DNA of 35,909 bases from Bryobacterales bacterium. GTDB lineage: Bacteria; Acidobacteriota; Terriglobia; Bryobacterales; Bryobacteraceae. The stretch is taken from positions 1 to 35,909 of the forward strand of contig JAOAPR010000191.1 of NCBI GenBank assembly GCA_025463005.1. Reading direction: 5' to 3'. The notes beneath the pieces are model-generated. The model was not told the DNA's origin. It searched no databases and saw nothing but the letters and a program-made list of their open reading frames with translations. A program made the position numbers and the translations under genes. This document shows positions 26,346-34,581 of this stretch, piece by piece. Position 1 is the first letter of the stretch, and every line of letters begins with the position of its first letter.

Positions 26346-26875
26346 CGGATCGAGTTGACCATTTCCCTTTCGTAAAAGTCGTGCGGGAACCCCAGCTCGA
26401 TCCGGCTCGCCTCATCCAGCCTCTTTAACTGATCCGCTGACAATGAGAGATCCAGGCTCGCAAGATTATCCTGCAATTGAGAAAGCTTTCGCGCGCCGAT
26501 GATCGGGATAACCGTCACGGGACGGTAGCGAAGCCACGCCAGCGCGACCTGCGCCATGCTGCGACCAGTCTCTTCGGATACAGTCTTGACCGCGGCGATG
26601 ATGCGGTCTGTCTGCTGTCGCTCCGTCATGAAGCCTTCCATCACCACGCTCTGGCGGTGGCCCTGCATAAACTCGCCGAGGAACGATTCGCTCGTCCCGT
26701 TCGTGTAGAAGTTGGCAGTGTCAATGAAATTGCCGCCCGCCTCGCGGAATGCATCGTACACTTTTCGCGCCTCGTCCTTGGCGGCGCCCCAGCCCCAGTC
26801 ATCGCCGAAGGTCATGGTGCCGAGCGCCGCCTCCGAAACTCGAAGCCCGCTGTTTCCTAAGAGTCGGTATCGCAT
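26312..26875 (-). pseudogene. Aldo/keto reductase with large in-frame internal deletion
   Basis: The N-terminal 78 residues match an NADPH-dependent aldo/keto reductase, with G-T-M-T-F-G-D and the catalytic D52 and Y57 in I-D-T-A-N-F-Y. The C-terminal part, from about M-T-E-R-Q-Q-T-D, matches the last 110 residues of the same family, including A-L-A-W-L-R and I-P-I-I-G-A-R-K. Full-length members have about 330 residues; here 187 remain. The missing 140-150 residues include the catalytic lysine and histidine and most barrel strands. The join near 26641 keeps frame. An enzyme is not expected. The ATG at 26875 has an AAGGAGA site; an upstream start at 26905 is less likely. Confidence 0.78.
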
Positions 26876-26981
26876 ATGAATCTCCTTTTCTTTCCTTGAA
26901 TCCACACACTGATGGCTGGCTCTGCAAATCTCCTGAGATTGTGTCGACGTTTTTGGCGTCTACACTTTAGGCAGGAGGAAT

Positions 26982-27971
<990 letters not shown>

Positions 27972-27974
27972 GCG

Positions 27975-28399
27975 GATCGGCCACTCAGTCCAGGCGTGTC
28001 GATGGAGCCCGGACTCACGGCGTTCACACGGATGCGGCGATCCTTCAAGTCCCTTGTCCACGTACGCGCAAACGAGCGGATGGCGGCTTTTGTAGCGCTA
28101 TAGACGCTGTTTGACGACAACCTCTTGCTGGCGACGACGGACGCATTCAGAATGATCGACGCGCCATCCGGCAGCATGGGGAGCGCCTTCTGCACTGTGA
28201 AAAGCAGGCCTTTCACATTGACGCTGAAGATCGAGTCATAGATCTCCTCGGTTATCTTGCCGAGGGAGGCGTACCTCGCAACACCGGCATTCGCGAACAC
28301 AACGTCGAGCTTGCGCTTGTCCCGTTTGATTTGTCCAAAGAGGCGATCGAGATCGCCAAGGCTCGACACGTCTCCCTGCACGCCGGTCACATTTCTTCC
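27975..28399 (-). pseudogene. Short-chain dehydrogenase/reductase fragment
   Basis: A core fragment of a classical SDR. It has F-A-N-A-G, the catalytic serine in I-L-N-A-S, Y-S-A-T-K with the catalytic tyrosine and lysine, and N-A-V-S-P-G-S-I-D-T-P. The N-terminal Rossmann motif T-G-x-x-x-G-I-G is absent, because sense begins only at G-R-N-V-T-G-V-Q-G-D near 28399. The C-terminal 60 or so residues are also gone: after T-P-G-L-S the frame runs into the antisense of the aldo/keto reductase gene. Without the cofactor-binding loop it cannot be active. Confidence 0.75.
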
Positions 28400-28504
28400 G
28401 ATCTACCGTAAAGGAACCTCTTCCACGTGGCGAGTACGTGGTGCTGCTCGAAAACTCCAATCGCGGTTTCCTGTTCGGCGTCCGCTGACGTTGGTTAATT
28501 TCAA

Positions 28505-28765
28505 TCAAGGTAGCGGTAGTAGAGGAACGCTAATCTGGGTCAGAAGGGCGTGTAGGATTAACAGGCCGCCACCAAAGAAGATTGCACCTACCAGCATGGA
28601 AATCGCGGCCGCCGTGGACGCGCTGTCTCGCTTTTTCGGCAAACCGCGCATCATGGTCCACTTAGCCTTTATGTACTTATCTGGATACCTGATTCCGTAA
28701 TAGGAGTTGTAGAAAAGGAATGCCGCGATAGTCCAGGCGTAAGCCACGTCGATGTACGCTCCCAT
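28505..28765 (-). CDS. Small membrane protein, hypothetical
   Basis: An 86-residue protein with two predicted membrane helices (about 6-22 and 52-72) joined by a basic segment containing K-A-K-W-T-M-M-R-G-L-P-K-K-R. The ATG at 28765 has AGGAG eight bases upstream, which supports a real gene. I recognise no family. It lies between the SDR fragment and the transposase remnant. Confidence 0.6.
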   Translation of the reverse strand: MGAYIDVAYAWTIAAFLFYNSYYGIRYPDKYIKAKWTMMRGLPKKRDSASTAAAISMLVGAIFFGGGLLILHALLTQISVPLLPLP

Positions 28766-28879
28766 TGCCTTTGCTCCTATTTTACCAACCCATCAGGCGG
28801 AGCCGGCAGAGCGCCGTTTAGGTAGCGGGCTAATTCTGCGTTGACGGCCAAGGCTCACCTGCCTCATTTTCTCTCGGCA

Positions 28880-29087
28880 AAACTTTCGCTCCGCATGGGA
28901 CTTCGCCGGTTTACGAGACTGACGAACGGCTTCAGTAAGAAGTGGGAGACCATTGTGCCGCCGTGATGCTCTGGTACTGCTGGTATAACTTCGGACGCCG
29001 CCACCAGACGTTGAGAATGCCCCAGCGACGGCCGCCCGGATCGCGGAGCACGCTTGGACGGTGCGCGAACTGCTGGAGGCCGCATGA
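28880..29087 (+). mobile_element. IS1-type transposase remnant (C-terminal end, two frameshifts)
   Basis: Three adjacent frames together spell the C-terminus of an IS1-type DDE transposase. 28880-28950 gives L-R-M-G-L-R-R-F-T-R-L-T-N-G-F-S-K-K-W-E. Next comes D-H-C-A-A-V-M-L-W-Y-C-W-Y-N-F with R-R-H-Q-T-L-R. Then A-P-A-T-A-A-R-I-A-E-H-A-W-T-V-R-E-L-L-E-A-A leads to a TGA at 29085-29087. Two one-base losses separate the segments. The N-terminal domain and both inverted repeats were not found, so it is a decayed relic. Confidence 0.65.
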
Positions 29088-29252
29088 TCGACTGGCTTCC
29101 GATCTGCCAGAGGCCGCCACCAGGGGTCCCAGCCTTAAGTGGCTGGGGTTCGCGTCCCGGTTGAGTTGATATACTCAATGCGTTCCCTTCAGGAATACCC
29201 AAATAAAAACGAGCGTGGCGACGAAGATGATCGTGATCGCCATAGCCTCCAC

Positions 29253-29654
29253 ATGAGATTCCGAATGCGAGAATTTCTGGGCGCGCTTATTGCGGTCAAT
29301 GGAATTGCCGTCGCTGTTTTCTTGCTTCGAGATAAGACTGTCGATTGGAAGGGATTCCTGGCCGTCTCTTCCATCGTCCTCATCCTGGCGGTGGTAGTAG
29401 CAAACCTTCCAGACATCACCCAACTTGTGATCAAAGGTGAGAAGGTCGGTGGAGTTACAGTGAACATCCAGCGCCAAGTGCAGCAAGTTGAGACCAGGGC
29501 ACAGGAAGTTGAAAAGCTCGCGGAAGAAGTTCGGGGGCTTAAGCAGCAGGCCCAATTGGTTGTAGAGAACACCAACTCCGCTAATGACAAGATCGCTGCA
29601 AGCGAAAAGAACGTTTTCGGAATTGAGCAAAGGAGCCGAGAAGACAAAGGTTGA
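29253..29654 (+). CDS. Membrane-anchored coiled-coil protein, N-terminal part
   Basis: About 133 residues with two membrane helices (near residues 7-25 and 34-53) followed by a short soluble segment and a long heptad-rich coiled coil from about residue 72. The coiled coil continues without a break of character in the next frame, where the second open frame carries it on. I therefore read the two as one protein split by a one-base frameshift near 29600-29630, at AAAAG or TTTT runs. The start is uncertain: ATGs at 29253 and 29265 both precede the first helix, neither with a strong ribosome site, and the frame is open back to 29139. Function unknown. Confidence 0.55.
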   Translation: MRFRMREFLGALIAVNGIAVAVFLLRDKTVDWKGFLAVSSIVLILAVVVANLPDITQLVIKGEKVGGVTVNIQRQVQQVETRAQEVEKLAEEVRGLKQQAQLVVENTNSANDKIAASEKNVFGIEQRSREDKG

Positions 29655-29961
29655 TGTTGCGGCACTCGCCAAGCAGGCTGAAACCGCTGTCCAAAGCGCC
29701 AGATCGGTTGAACAGAATGTAGCGCAGAGGCGCGATAACGTTCGGCAGACGTGGCGCTCCCTCCTGGAATCGTTTTACTACTCGATCAGTACCCGGAACA
29801 TCTTCCCTATACCCCAGGCAGTGAACCAAGAACTTGAGCGCCACTTGTATATTTTGGCGACCTTTGCGTACGCAGACCAGGACGAAAGAAACCTGGAGGT
29901 AGCGCGCATCCAAGCATTGGTTCAACGAGCGATCCAGCCGCCCCCAGAGACAAAACAATGA
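29584..29961 (+). CDS. Coiled-coil protein, C-terminal part
   Basis: A 125-residue frame that overlaps the preceding one by 71 bases. After a few residues it reads K-V-D-V-A-A-L-A-K-Q-A-E-T-A-V-Q-S-A-R-S, a coiled coil of the same type as the upstream frame, then a helical C-terminal domain ending P-P-P-E-T-K-Q. The ATG at 29584 has no clear ribosome site. Either it is the displaced C-terminus of the membrane coiled-coil protein (favoured) or an overlapping partner gene. Confidence 0.5.
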   Translation: MTRSLQAKRTFSELSKGAEKTKVDVAALAKQAETAVQSARSVEQNVAQRRDNVRQTWRSLLESFYYSISTRNIFPIPQAVNQELERHLYILATFAYADQDERNLEVARIQALVQRAIQPPPETKQ

Positions 29962-30028
29962 TCGCCGTCCGATTAACGCACTTTTAGCGCACTACCCGCC
30001 CGTGACTACTGGCGTAGAATCAAGTGGG

Positions 30029-30298
30029 ATGAACACGCCGAGCCGCGCCGCGTGCGCCGGACTGATGGGCTCCGCAATTGGCTCTTTGCCATGGCTACTG
30101 ACAAAGATCCCTATTGATTCCCCCGCGCTCCAATCAATAGCAAGTGCCAGCTCCTATCTTCTGTTCCCGGGCATTCTTATCGGGCTGATCACCAGTCTGG
30201 GCCGCGTGCACGATATCAACCCAGTGGTAATGATCGTCTCAAACCGTGTGATTTATTCAGTTGGCGCTTACCATCTTCTCCTCAGAAGGAGAGGATAA
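30029..30298 (+). CDS. Small membrane protein, hypothetical
   Basis: About 89 residues from the ATG at 30029 (a GTG at 30002 is also possible). It has a hydrophobic N-terminal half with G-L-M-G-S-A-I-G-S-L-P-W-L-L and a second apolar segment near Y-L-L-F-P-G-I-L-I-G-L-I, consistent with two or three membrane passes, and ends in R-R-R-G. The ribosome site is weak. No family recognised. Confidence 0.5.
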   Translation: MNTPSRAACAGLMGSAIGSLPWLLTKIPIDSPALQSIASASSYLLFPGILIGLITSLGRVHDINPVVMIVSNRVIYSVGAYHLLLRRRG

Positions 30299-30402
30299 CG
30301 AAACTGACCAACGCAGATTTCAGACACTACCGCCCGCGAACCGCCGACAAGCGCCTAAACGGTATACACTGATTCGTCGGATTGTCTTTCGTCAATCACC
30401 CG

Positions 30403-30777
30403 ATGCCTGCGTACAGTCCAGCCGAAATTCATACTCTTTTCTGTAATGCATTCAACCTTGGCGATGTCGAAGCTTTGACCGCTCTATATGAGCCCAATGC
30501 GATTCTGGTGATCGACGGAAATAGTGTGTCAGGCCGCGAGAACATAAAACAGGCGCTCACGAGCATACTTCTGCGTCGCGGCCGGATGACCCTTGAAACG
30601 CGCTCGGTCATCGAATCGCAGCAGGGTCTTGCGGTGCTGCATGGCGGCTGGGTGGTCGAGCCTGCCACCGGAATGGGATCCGAACCCGTGACTCGAGGTC
30701 TGAGTACCGAGGTCGTTCGTAAACAGCCCGATGGAACCTGGCTGTTTGTCATCGACGATCCTTATACGCCGGAATAA
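30403..30777 (+). CDS. NTF2-like (SnoaL/DUF4440-type) protein
   Basis: A 124-residue cytoplasmic protein with the NTF2-like cone fold. The start F-N-L-G-D-V-E-A-L-T-A-L-Y-E-P-N-A is the classic first helix of the SnoaL/DUF4440 group, and the end D-G-T-W-L-F-V-I-D-D-P-Y matches the closing strand. Such proteins are often small-ligand enzymes or binding proteins; none of their catalytic residues can be assigned here. The ATG at 30403 is preferred over a TTG at 30382. Confidence 0.72.
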   Translation: MPAYSPAEIHTLFCNAFNLGDVEALTALYEPNAILVIDGNSVSGRENIKQALTSILLRRGRMTLETRSVIESQQGLAVLHGGWVVEPATGMGSEPVTRGLSTEVVRKQPDGTWLFVIDDPYTPE

Positions 30778-30998
30778 CTGGTCCAGCCGTCACTTCGAAT
30801 CCTCTGCTCGTCGATAATCGCACAGGTCTGTCGGTCCGTAGACAGCTCCCAGAATTAGTTTTTCCCTCTCTACAAGAAGGCGGCCAGCCGCGTACCGTCT
30901 GCTAAGGAATGGTGCCAGACATGCACGACGTTTCGGAGCACTAGGATGCGATATGCGATAAATTTGCGCATCACGTGGATCGATGCCGTTGAGGCGCC

Positions 30999-32870
30999 AT
31001 GTCCCTCGCTGATCTCCTATTCGGCCGGCCGCTGCACTCGAGCGAAGACAATAAGCAAAGAATTGGTTGGCTCGTAGGAATTCCCACCTTTGGCTTGGAC
31101 GCTCTCGGCTCGGCCGCCTATGGTCCGGAGGCCGCCCTGACTGTCCTGCTGCCCCTGGGATTAGCCGGCCTTAACCACATCCGGCCTCTCACCACCGCAA
31201 TCATCATACTGCTTACCATCGTTTACTTCAGTTATCGCCAGACCATTGCAGCGTATCCCACCGGCGGCGGTTCGTACATCGTCGCCAAACAAAACCTGGG
31301 CGCCAGGATGGGTCTGCTGGCCGCCGCGGCTCTGATCATCGATTACCTCCTCAACGTCGCAGTAGGTATTTCCGCCGGCGTTGGCGCTCTGGTGTCCGCT
31401 CTCCCCGCGTTGCAGCCCCACACCCTGGGGCTCTGCCTTCTGATTCTGGCGATGATCACTATCGTCAATCTGCGCGGCGCGCGCGAGCCAGGCGTGCTGT
31501 TCATGACACCCACGGTTCTGTTTGTGGGCTGTTTGCTGGTGGTGGTCGGCTGGGGACTTTATCAAACCTGGATCACCGGCGGTCACCCGCGCCCCGTAGT
31601 CCCTCCGCCGAAGTTGCCCACCCCGCAAGCAGCGGTCGGCCTCTGGCTGCTGATGCGAGCCTTTGCGAACGGCTGCACCGCAATGACTGGCGTGGAAGCA
31701 GTCAGCAACGGCGTGCTGGCATTTCGTGAACCCGTGGTGCCGAATGCCCGTCGAACCCTGACCGTCATTGTCGCGATCTTGATCGTGCTGTTGGCGGGTA
31801 TCGCATATCTTTCACGTTCTTACGGGATCGGCGCCACTCCCCCCGGCCAGCCCGGCTACCAAAGCGTATTGTCGCAACTGACTGCGGCGGTGGCCGGCAG
31901 AAGCGTGTTCTATTCGATCACGATCGGCTCCATTTTGATGGTGCTTTGCCTCTCCGCGAATACCTCGTTCGCCGATTTTCCGAGGCTTTGCCGGGCAGTC
32001 GCCGCAGACGGCTACCTTCCGCGTTCATTCGCCAATCGTGGCCGCAGGCTGGTCTACTCCGAGGGCGTTTGGGTTTTGGCGGTATTCGCCGCCCTCCTGC
32101 TCGTGATTTTTGGCGGGGTCACAGATCGCCTCATCCCGTTGTTTGCGGTCGGCGCATTTCTGGCGTTCACGCTTTCCCAAGCGGGCATGGTCGCCCACTG
32201 GAAGCGAACCGGCGGACCAGGCGCAACATCTAGCATGCTGATCAACGGCCTCGGCGCTCTGGCTACTGGCGCCACGATAGTGGTGGTCGTCGCCGCGAAG
32301 TTTACCGAGGGCGCCTGGATCGTTATGCTGCTCATAGCGGGATTGATCTTTCTGATGCAAGCTGTCCACGCCCATTACGACTGGGTCGTCCGCGAGATGA
32401 CGCCAAAGCCGAATTTTCTTGACGGCGGGCTGCTCGCGCCGCTGGTCGTTGTGCCAGTCGAGACGTGGAATTCGGTAAGCCAGAAGGCTCTCTGCTTTGC
32501 CCTGACACTGTCCCGCGAGGTGCAGGTGGTTCACATAGAGCACGAAGGCTCGGACGGCGCGCTCGTTCGCGACTGGCCTAAAGTAGTCGAGCAGCCCGCG
32601 CGGGCAGCCGGCCTCCCGCCGCCGGAGCTGGTTGTGGTGCGCTCGCCCTACCGGTTCGTCATTCAACCCATTCTCGACCACGTGCTGGCGGTGGAGCGCG
32701 AACGGAAAGATCGCCTGGTCGCCGTCGTGATTCCGGAGGTGGTGGAGCGCCGCTGGTATTACTATTTCCTGCACAATCAGCGGGGCAAGTTGCTCGCGGC
32801 GCTGCTGCTGGTCAAAGGCGATCGCCGGATTGTGATCGTCAATGTTCCGTGGTATCTCGGAGCGCCGTAA
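30999..32870 (+). CDS. KimA-like potassium transporter (APC superfamily)
   Basis: A 623-residue transporter with about twelve membrane helices and a C-terminal cytoplasmic domain (from about 480). The N-terminus G-R-P-L-H-S, then F-G-L-D-A-L-G-S-A-A-Y-G (D34, Y41), S-Y-R-Q-T-I-A-A-Y-P and G-G-G-S-Y-I-V follow the KimA/YdaO potassium-proton symporters of the KUP group, as does an aspartate at D115 in I-I-D-Y. The C-terminal part resembles a universal-stress-type domain. In KimA potassium import is inhibited by c-di-AMP; whether that holds here is unknown. The ATG at 30999 has GAGG eight bases upstream. The 219 bases before it show no riboswitch that I can recognise. Confidence 0.8.
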   Translation: MSLADLLFGRPLHSSEDNKQRIGWLVGIPTFGLDALGSAAYGPEAALTVLLPLGLAGLNHIRPLTTAIIILLTIVYFSYRQTIAAYPTGGGSYIVAKQNLGARMGLLAAAALIIDYLLNVAVGISAGVGALVSALPALQPHTLGLCLLILAMITIVNLRGAREPGVLFMTPTVLFVGCLLVVVGWGLYQTWITGGHPRPVVPPPKLPTPQAAVGLWLLMRAFANGCTAMTGVEAVSNGVLAFREPVVPNARRTLTVIVAILIVLLAGIAYLSRSYGIGATPPGQPGYQSVLSQLTAAVAGRSVFYSITIGSILMVLCLSANTSFADFPRLCRAVAADGYLPRSFANRGRRLVYSEGVWVLAVFAALLLVIFGGVTDRLIPLFAVGAFLAFTLSQAGMVAHWKRTGGPGATSSMLINGLGALATGATIVVVVAAKFTEGAWIVMLLIAGLIFLMQAVHAHYDWVVREMTPKPNFLDGGLLAPLVVVPVETWNSVSQKALCFALTLSREVQVVHIEHEGSDGALVRDWPKVVEQPARAAGLPPPELVVVRSPYRFVIQPILDHVLAVERERKDRLVAVVIPEVVERRWYYYFLHNQRGKLLAALLLVKGDRRIVIVNVPWYLGAP

Positions 32871-32879
32871 TGTTCCCTC

Positions 32880-32907
32880 TTGACATCATCTCCCTCCGGT
32901 ATACAAT
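32880..32907 (+). promoter_or_regulatory. Strong sigma70-like promoter of the exopolysaccharide locus
   Basis: TTGACA (32880-32885, exact consensus) and TACAAT (32902-32907, one mismatch) are separated by 16 bases. They lie 66 bases before the antiterminator ATG and 10 bases after the KimA-like stop, so the polysaccharide locus has its own promoter. The leader that follows has two copies of CTCCCCCG and an ops-like GGTAGCGA at 32947-32954. Confidence 0.7.
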
Positions 32908-32972
32908 TGTATTTCTCCCCCGTAGTACTCCCCCGAGTGTGAGTTAGGTAGCGATAGCTCTGTCCCAAAACC

Positions 32973-33464
32973 ATGTCCGCCTGGTTTGCAGTACGGGTGC
33001 GCCCGAAGCACGAACGAACGGCCGCCTACGGGCTCGAACGCCTGGGATTCGAACAATATGTTCCCTTGCACCGCGTTCGGCGCCGCTGGTCTGACCGAAT
33101 CAAAGAAGTGGAAGCAGCTCTTTTCCCCGGCTACATTTTTGCCCGCTTCGCCGGCTGCGAGCGCCTGCGTGTCCTTAGTTGTCCTGGAGTTGAATCCATC
33201 GTCCGATGCGGTAAAACGGATATCCCTGTCGACGAGGCTGAGCTCGCGGCTGTGCGCGTACTCGTCGCGTCAGGCCGTCCCCTTTTGCTCTGGCCGCGCT
33301 TGAGGATCGGCCAGCTTGTTGGTATCAACAATGGGCCTTTGTCGGGTCTTCGCGGCGTGATCGTGCGGGACGCTGAAAACTGGAGGGTGGTGGTGAATGT
33401 CGAAGCGCTGGATCGTTCCGTGGCGGTGGAAGTTGACCGCAACATGATAGCCCCATGGCAGTAA
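32973..33464 (+). CDS. NusG/RfaH-like transcription antiterminator
   Basis: A 163-residue specialised NusG paralogue. An N-terminal NGN domain (about 1-100) has the typical W-F-A-V-R-V-R-P-K-H-E start and L-F-P-G-Y-I-F-A-R-F. A KOW-type domain (about 108-160) contains G-P-L-S-G-L-R-G-V-I-V. Such proteins bind paused RNA polymerase and let it read through long operons, commonly polysaccharide loci as here. It is the first gene of the locus, directly after a strong promoter. The ribosome site is weak. Its stop overlaps the next start by ten bases, so the two are co-translated. Confidence 0.88.
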   Translation: MSAWFAVRVRPKHERTAAYGLERLGFEQYVPLHRVRRRWSDRIKEVEAALFPGYIFARFAGCERLRVLSCPGVESIVRCGKTDIPVDEAELAAVRVLVASGRPLLLWPRLRIGQLVGINNGPLSGLRGVIVRDAENWRVVVNVEALDRSVAVEVDRNMIAPWQ

Positions 33465-33670
33465 CCAAGCCTAGAAACAAAATTCTGATCTTTCGCCTGA
33501 CGCAGGATGAATACCAGGCGCTGCAAACGGCATCTAGTGGAGCGCGTAGCCTTTCGGACTTCGCGCGCACGAAATTGCTCGGCTCGCTGGGGGAGCCGGC
33601 GCTGGATCAGCAGCTTCTGGAATTGAAGTCGACGGTGCAGCGCATCGCGGAACTTCTGGAGAAAGATTGA
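33455..33670 (+). CDS. Small ribbon-helix-helix-like protein
   Basis: A 71-residue protein starting inside the antiterminator gene and sharing a TGATG stop/start with the export gene. I-L-I-F-R-L-T-Q-D-E-Y-Q-A-L suggests a ribbon strand followed by the first helix of an RHH (MobC/Arc-like) fold, then S-L-S-D-F-A-R-T-K-L-L, typical of helix two. The C-terminal 25 residues look like a coiled coil (L-L-E-L-K-S-T-V-Q-R-I-A). A DNA-binding regulator of the locus is the likely role, from fold resemblance and position; a protein-protein adaptor is possible. Confidence 0.65.
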   Translation: MAVTKPRNKILIFRLTQDEYQALQTASSGARSLSDFARTKLLGSLGEPALDQQLLELKSTVQRIAELLEKD

Positions 33671-34581
33671 TGCGAACTCTCATGTTCTTCGCGGTTTCCG
33701 TAGTTGCGCTGGCACAAGTACGGCCGTCGCTGATGGAGGAAGTCGGCAAAACGAATCTGCCTGCGCTGACGCTCCATGCCGGTGATTTGATTGCGGTTTC
33801 GGTTTACGATGCGCCGGAACTCACGCGTACCATCCGCGTGGAACCGGACGGGACCATTCGCATGCCTTTGCTGGCGGAGGGTGTGCAAGCCGCCGGCCTC
33901 ATGCCTCGCGAACTTGAAGCCGGGCTGACCGAAGCGCTCAAGTCCGAGGAAATATTGGTAGATCCGGTCGTCAAAATTACGGTTGTCGAATATCACAGCC
34001 GCCCCATCTCGGTGATGGGGGCGGTACGCAAGCCGGTGACGTTTCAAGCCGACGGCGTGGTGACGCTTTTGGACGCTTTGTCGCGGGCGGAGGGATTGAC
34101 CGATGAGGCCGGCGCGGAAATCCTAGTCAGGCAGAACGATGCAGTTCAACGCGTCTCCGTGAAAGAGCTGTTGAGCGGGGCCGATCCGGCAGTGAATTTG
34201 CGGCTTACGGGCAACGAAGAGGTTCGCGTGCCCATCGCGGGCAAGATCTTTGTTCTGGGCAACATCCGCAAACCGGGGGCATTTCCAGTACGCAGCCCCG
34301 AAGACAGCACTGTACTAAAAATGGTCGCTTTAAGTGAAGGTTTGATGCCTTTTAGCGAGAAAATCGGCTATATTTTACGGCGACGAGAAGGCGAAAAGCC
34401 GCAGGAAATCCCAATCGAGCTGGCCAAGATCATGGAGCGCAAGAGCCCCGATGTCTCGCTCGAGATCGGGGACATTCTGTATATTCCGGACAACAAGACG
34501 CGGCGCAGCACGATGAGCATTCTCGATCGCCTGGCGGGCTTCGGGTCCGCAACCGCATCCGGCCTCGTGATTTGGCATTAA
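33670..34581 (+). CDS. Wza-type polysaccharide export protein
   Basis: A 303-residue outer-membrane polysaccharide export protein. A signal peptide (about 1-15, ending A-L-A-Q) has no lipobox cysteine, unlike classical Wza. The Poly_export domain (about 30-110) has L-H-A-G-D-L-I-A-V-S-V-Y-D and V-E-P-D-G-T-I. Two SLBB-type segments follow, each with a G-[AN]-[VI]-R-K-P motif (about 118 and 195). It likely forms the periplasmic part of the export channel. The start at 33670 shares its A with the stop of the preceding gene. It ends directly at the next ATG (34582), so all four genes form one operon. Confidence 0.88.
   Translation: MRTLMFFAVSVVALAQVRPSLMEEVGKTNLPALTLHAGDLIAVSVYDAPELTRTIRVEPDGTIRMPLLAEGVQAAGLMPRELEAGLTEALKSEEILVDPVVKITVVEYHSRPISVMGAVRKPVTFQADGVVTLLDALSRAEGLTDEAGAEILVRQNDAVQRVSVKELLSGADPAVNLRLTGNEEVRVPIAGKIFVLGNIRKPGAFPVRSPEDSTVLKMVALSEGLMPFSEKIGYILRRREGEKPQEIPIELAKIMERKSPDVSLEIGDILYIPDNKTRRSTMSILDRLAGFGSATASGLVIWH

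Noticed and set aside
30778-30998. Possible c-di-AMP (ydaO-type) riboswitch before the KimA-like gene
   Set aside because: I could not find the conserved core or pairing pattern expected of this riboswitch in these bases.
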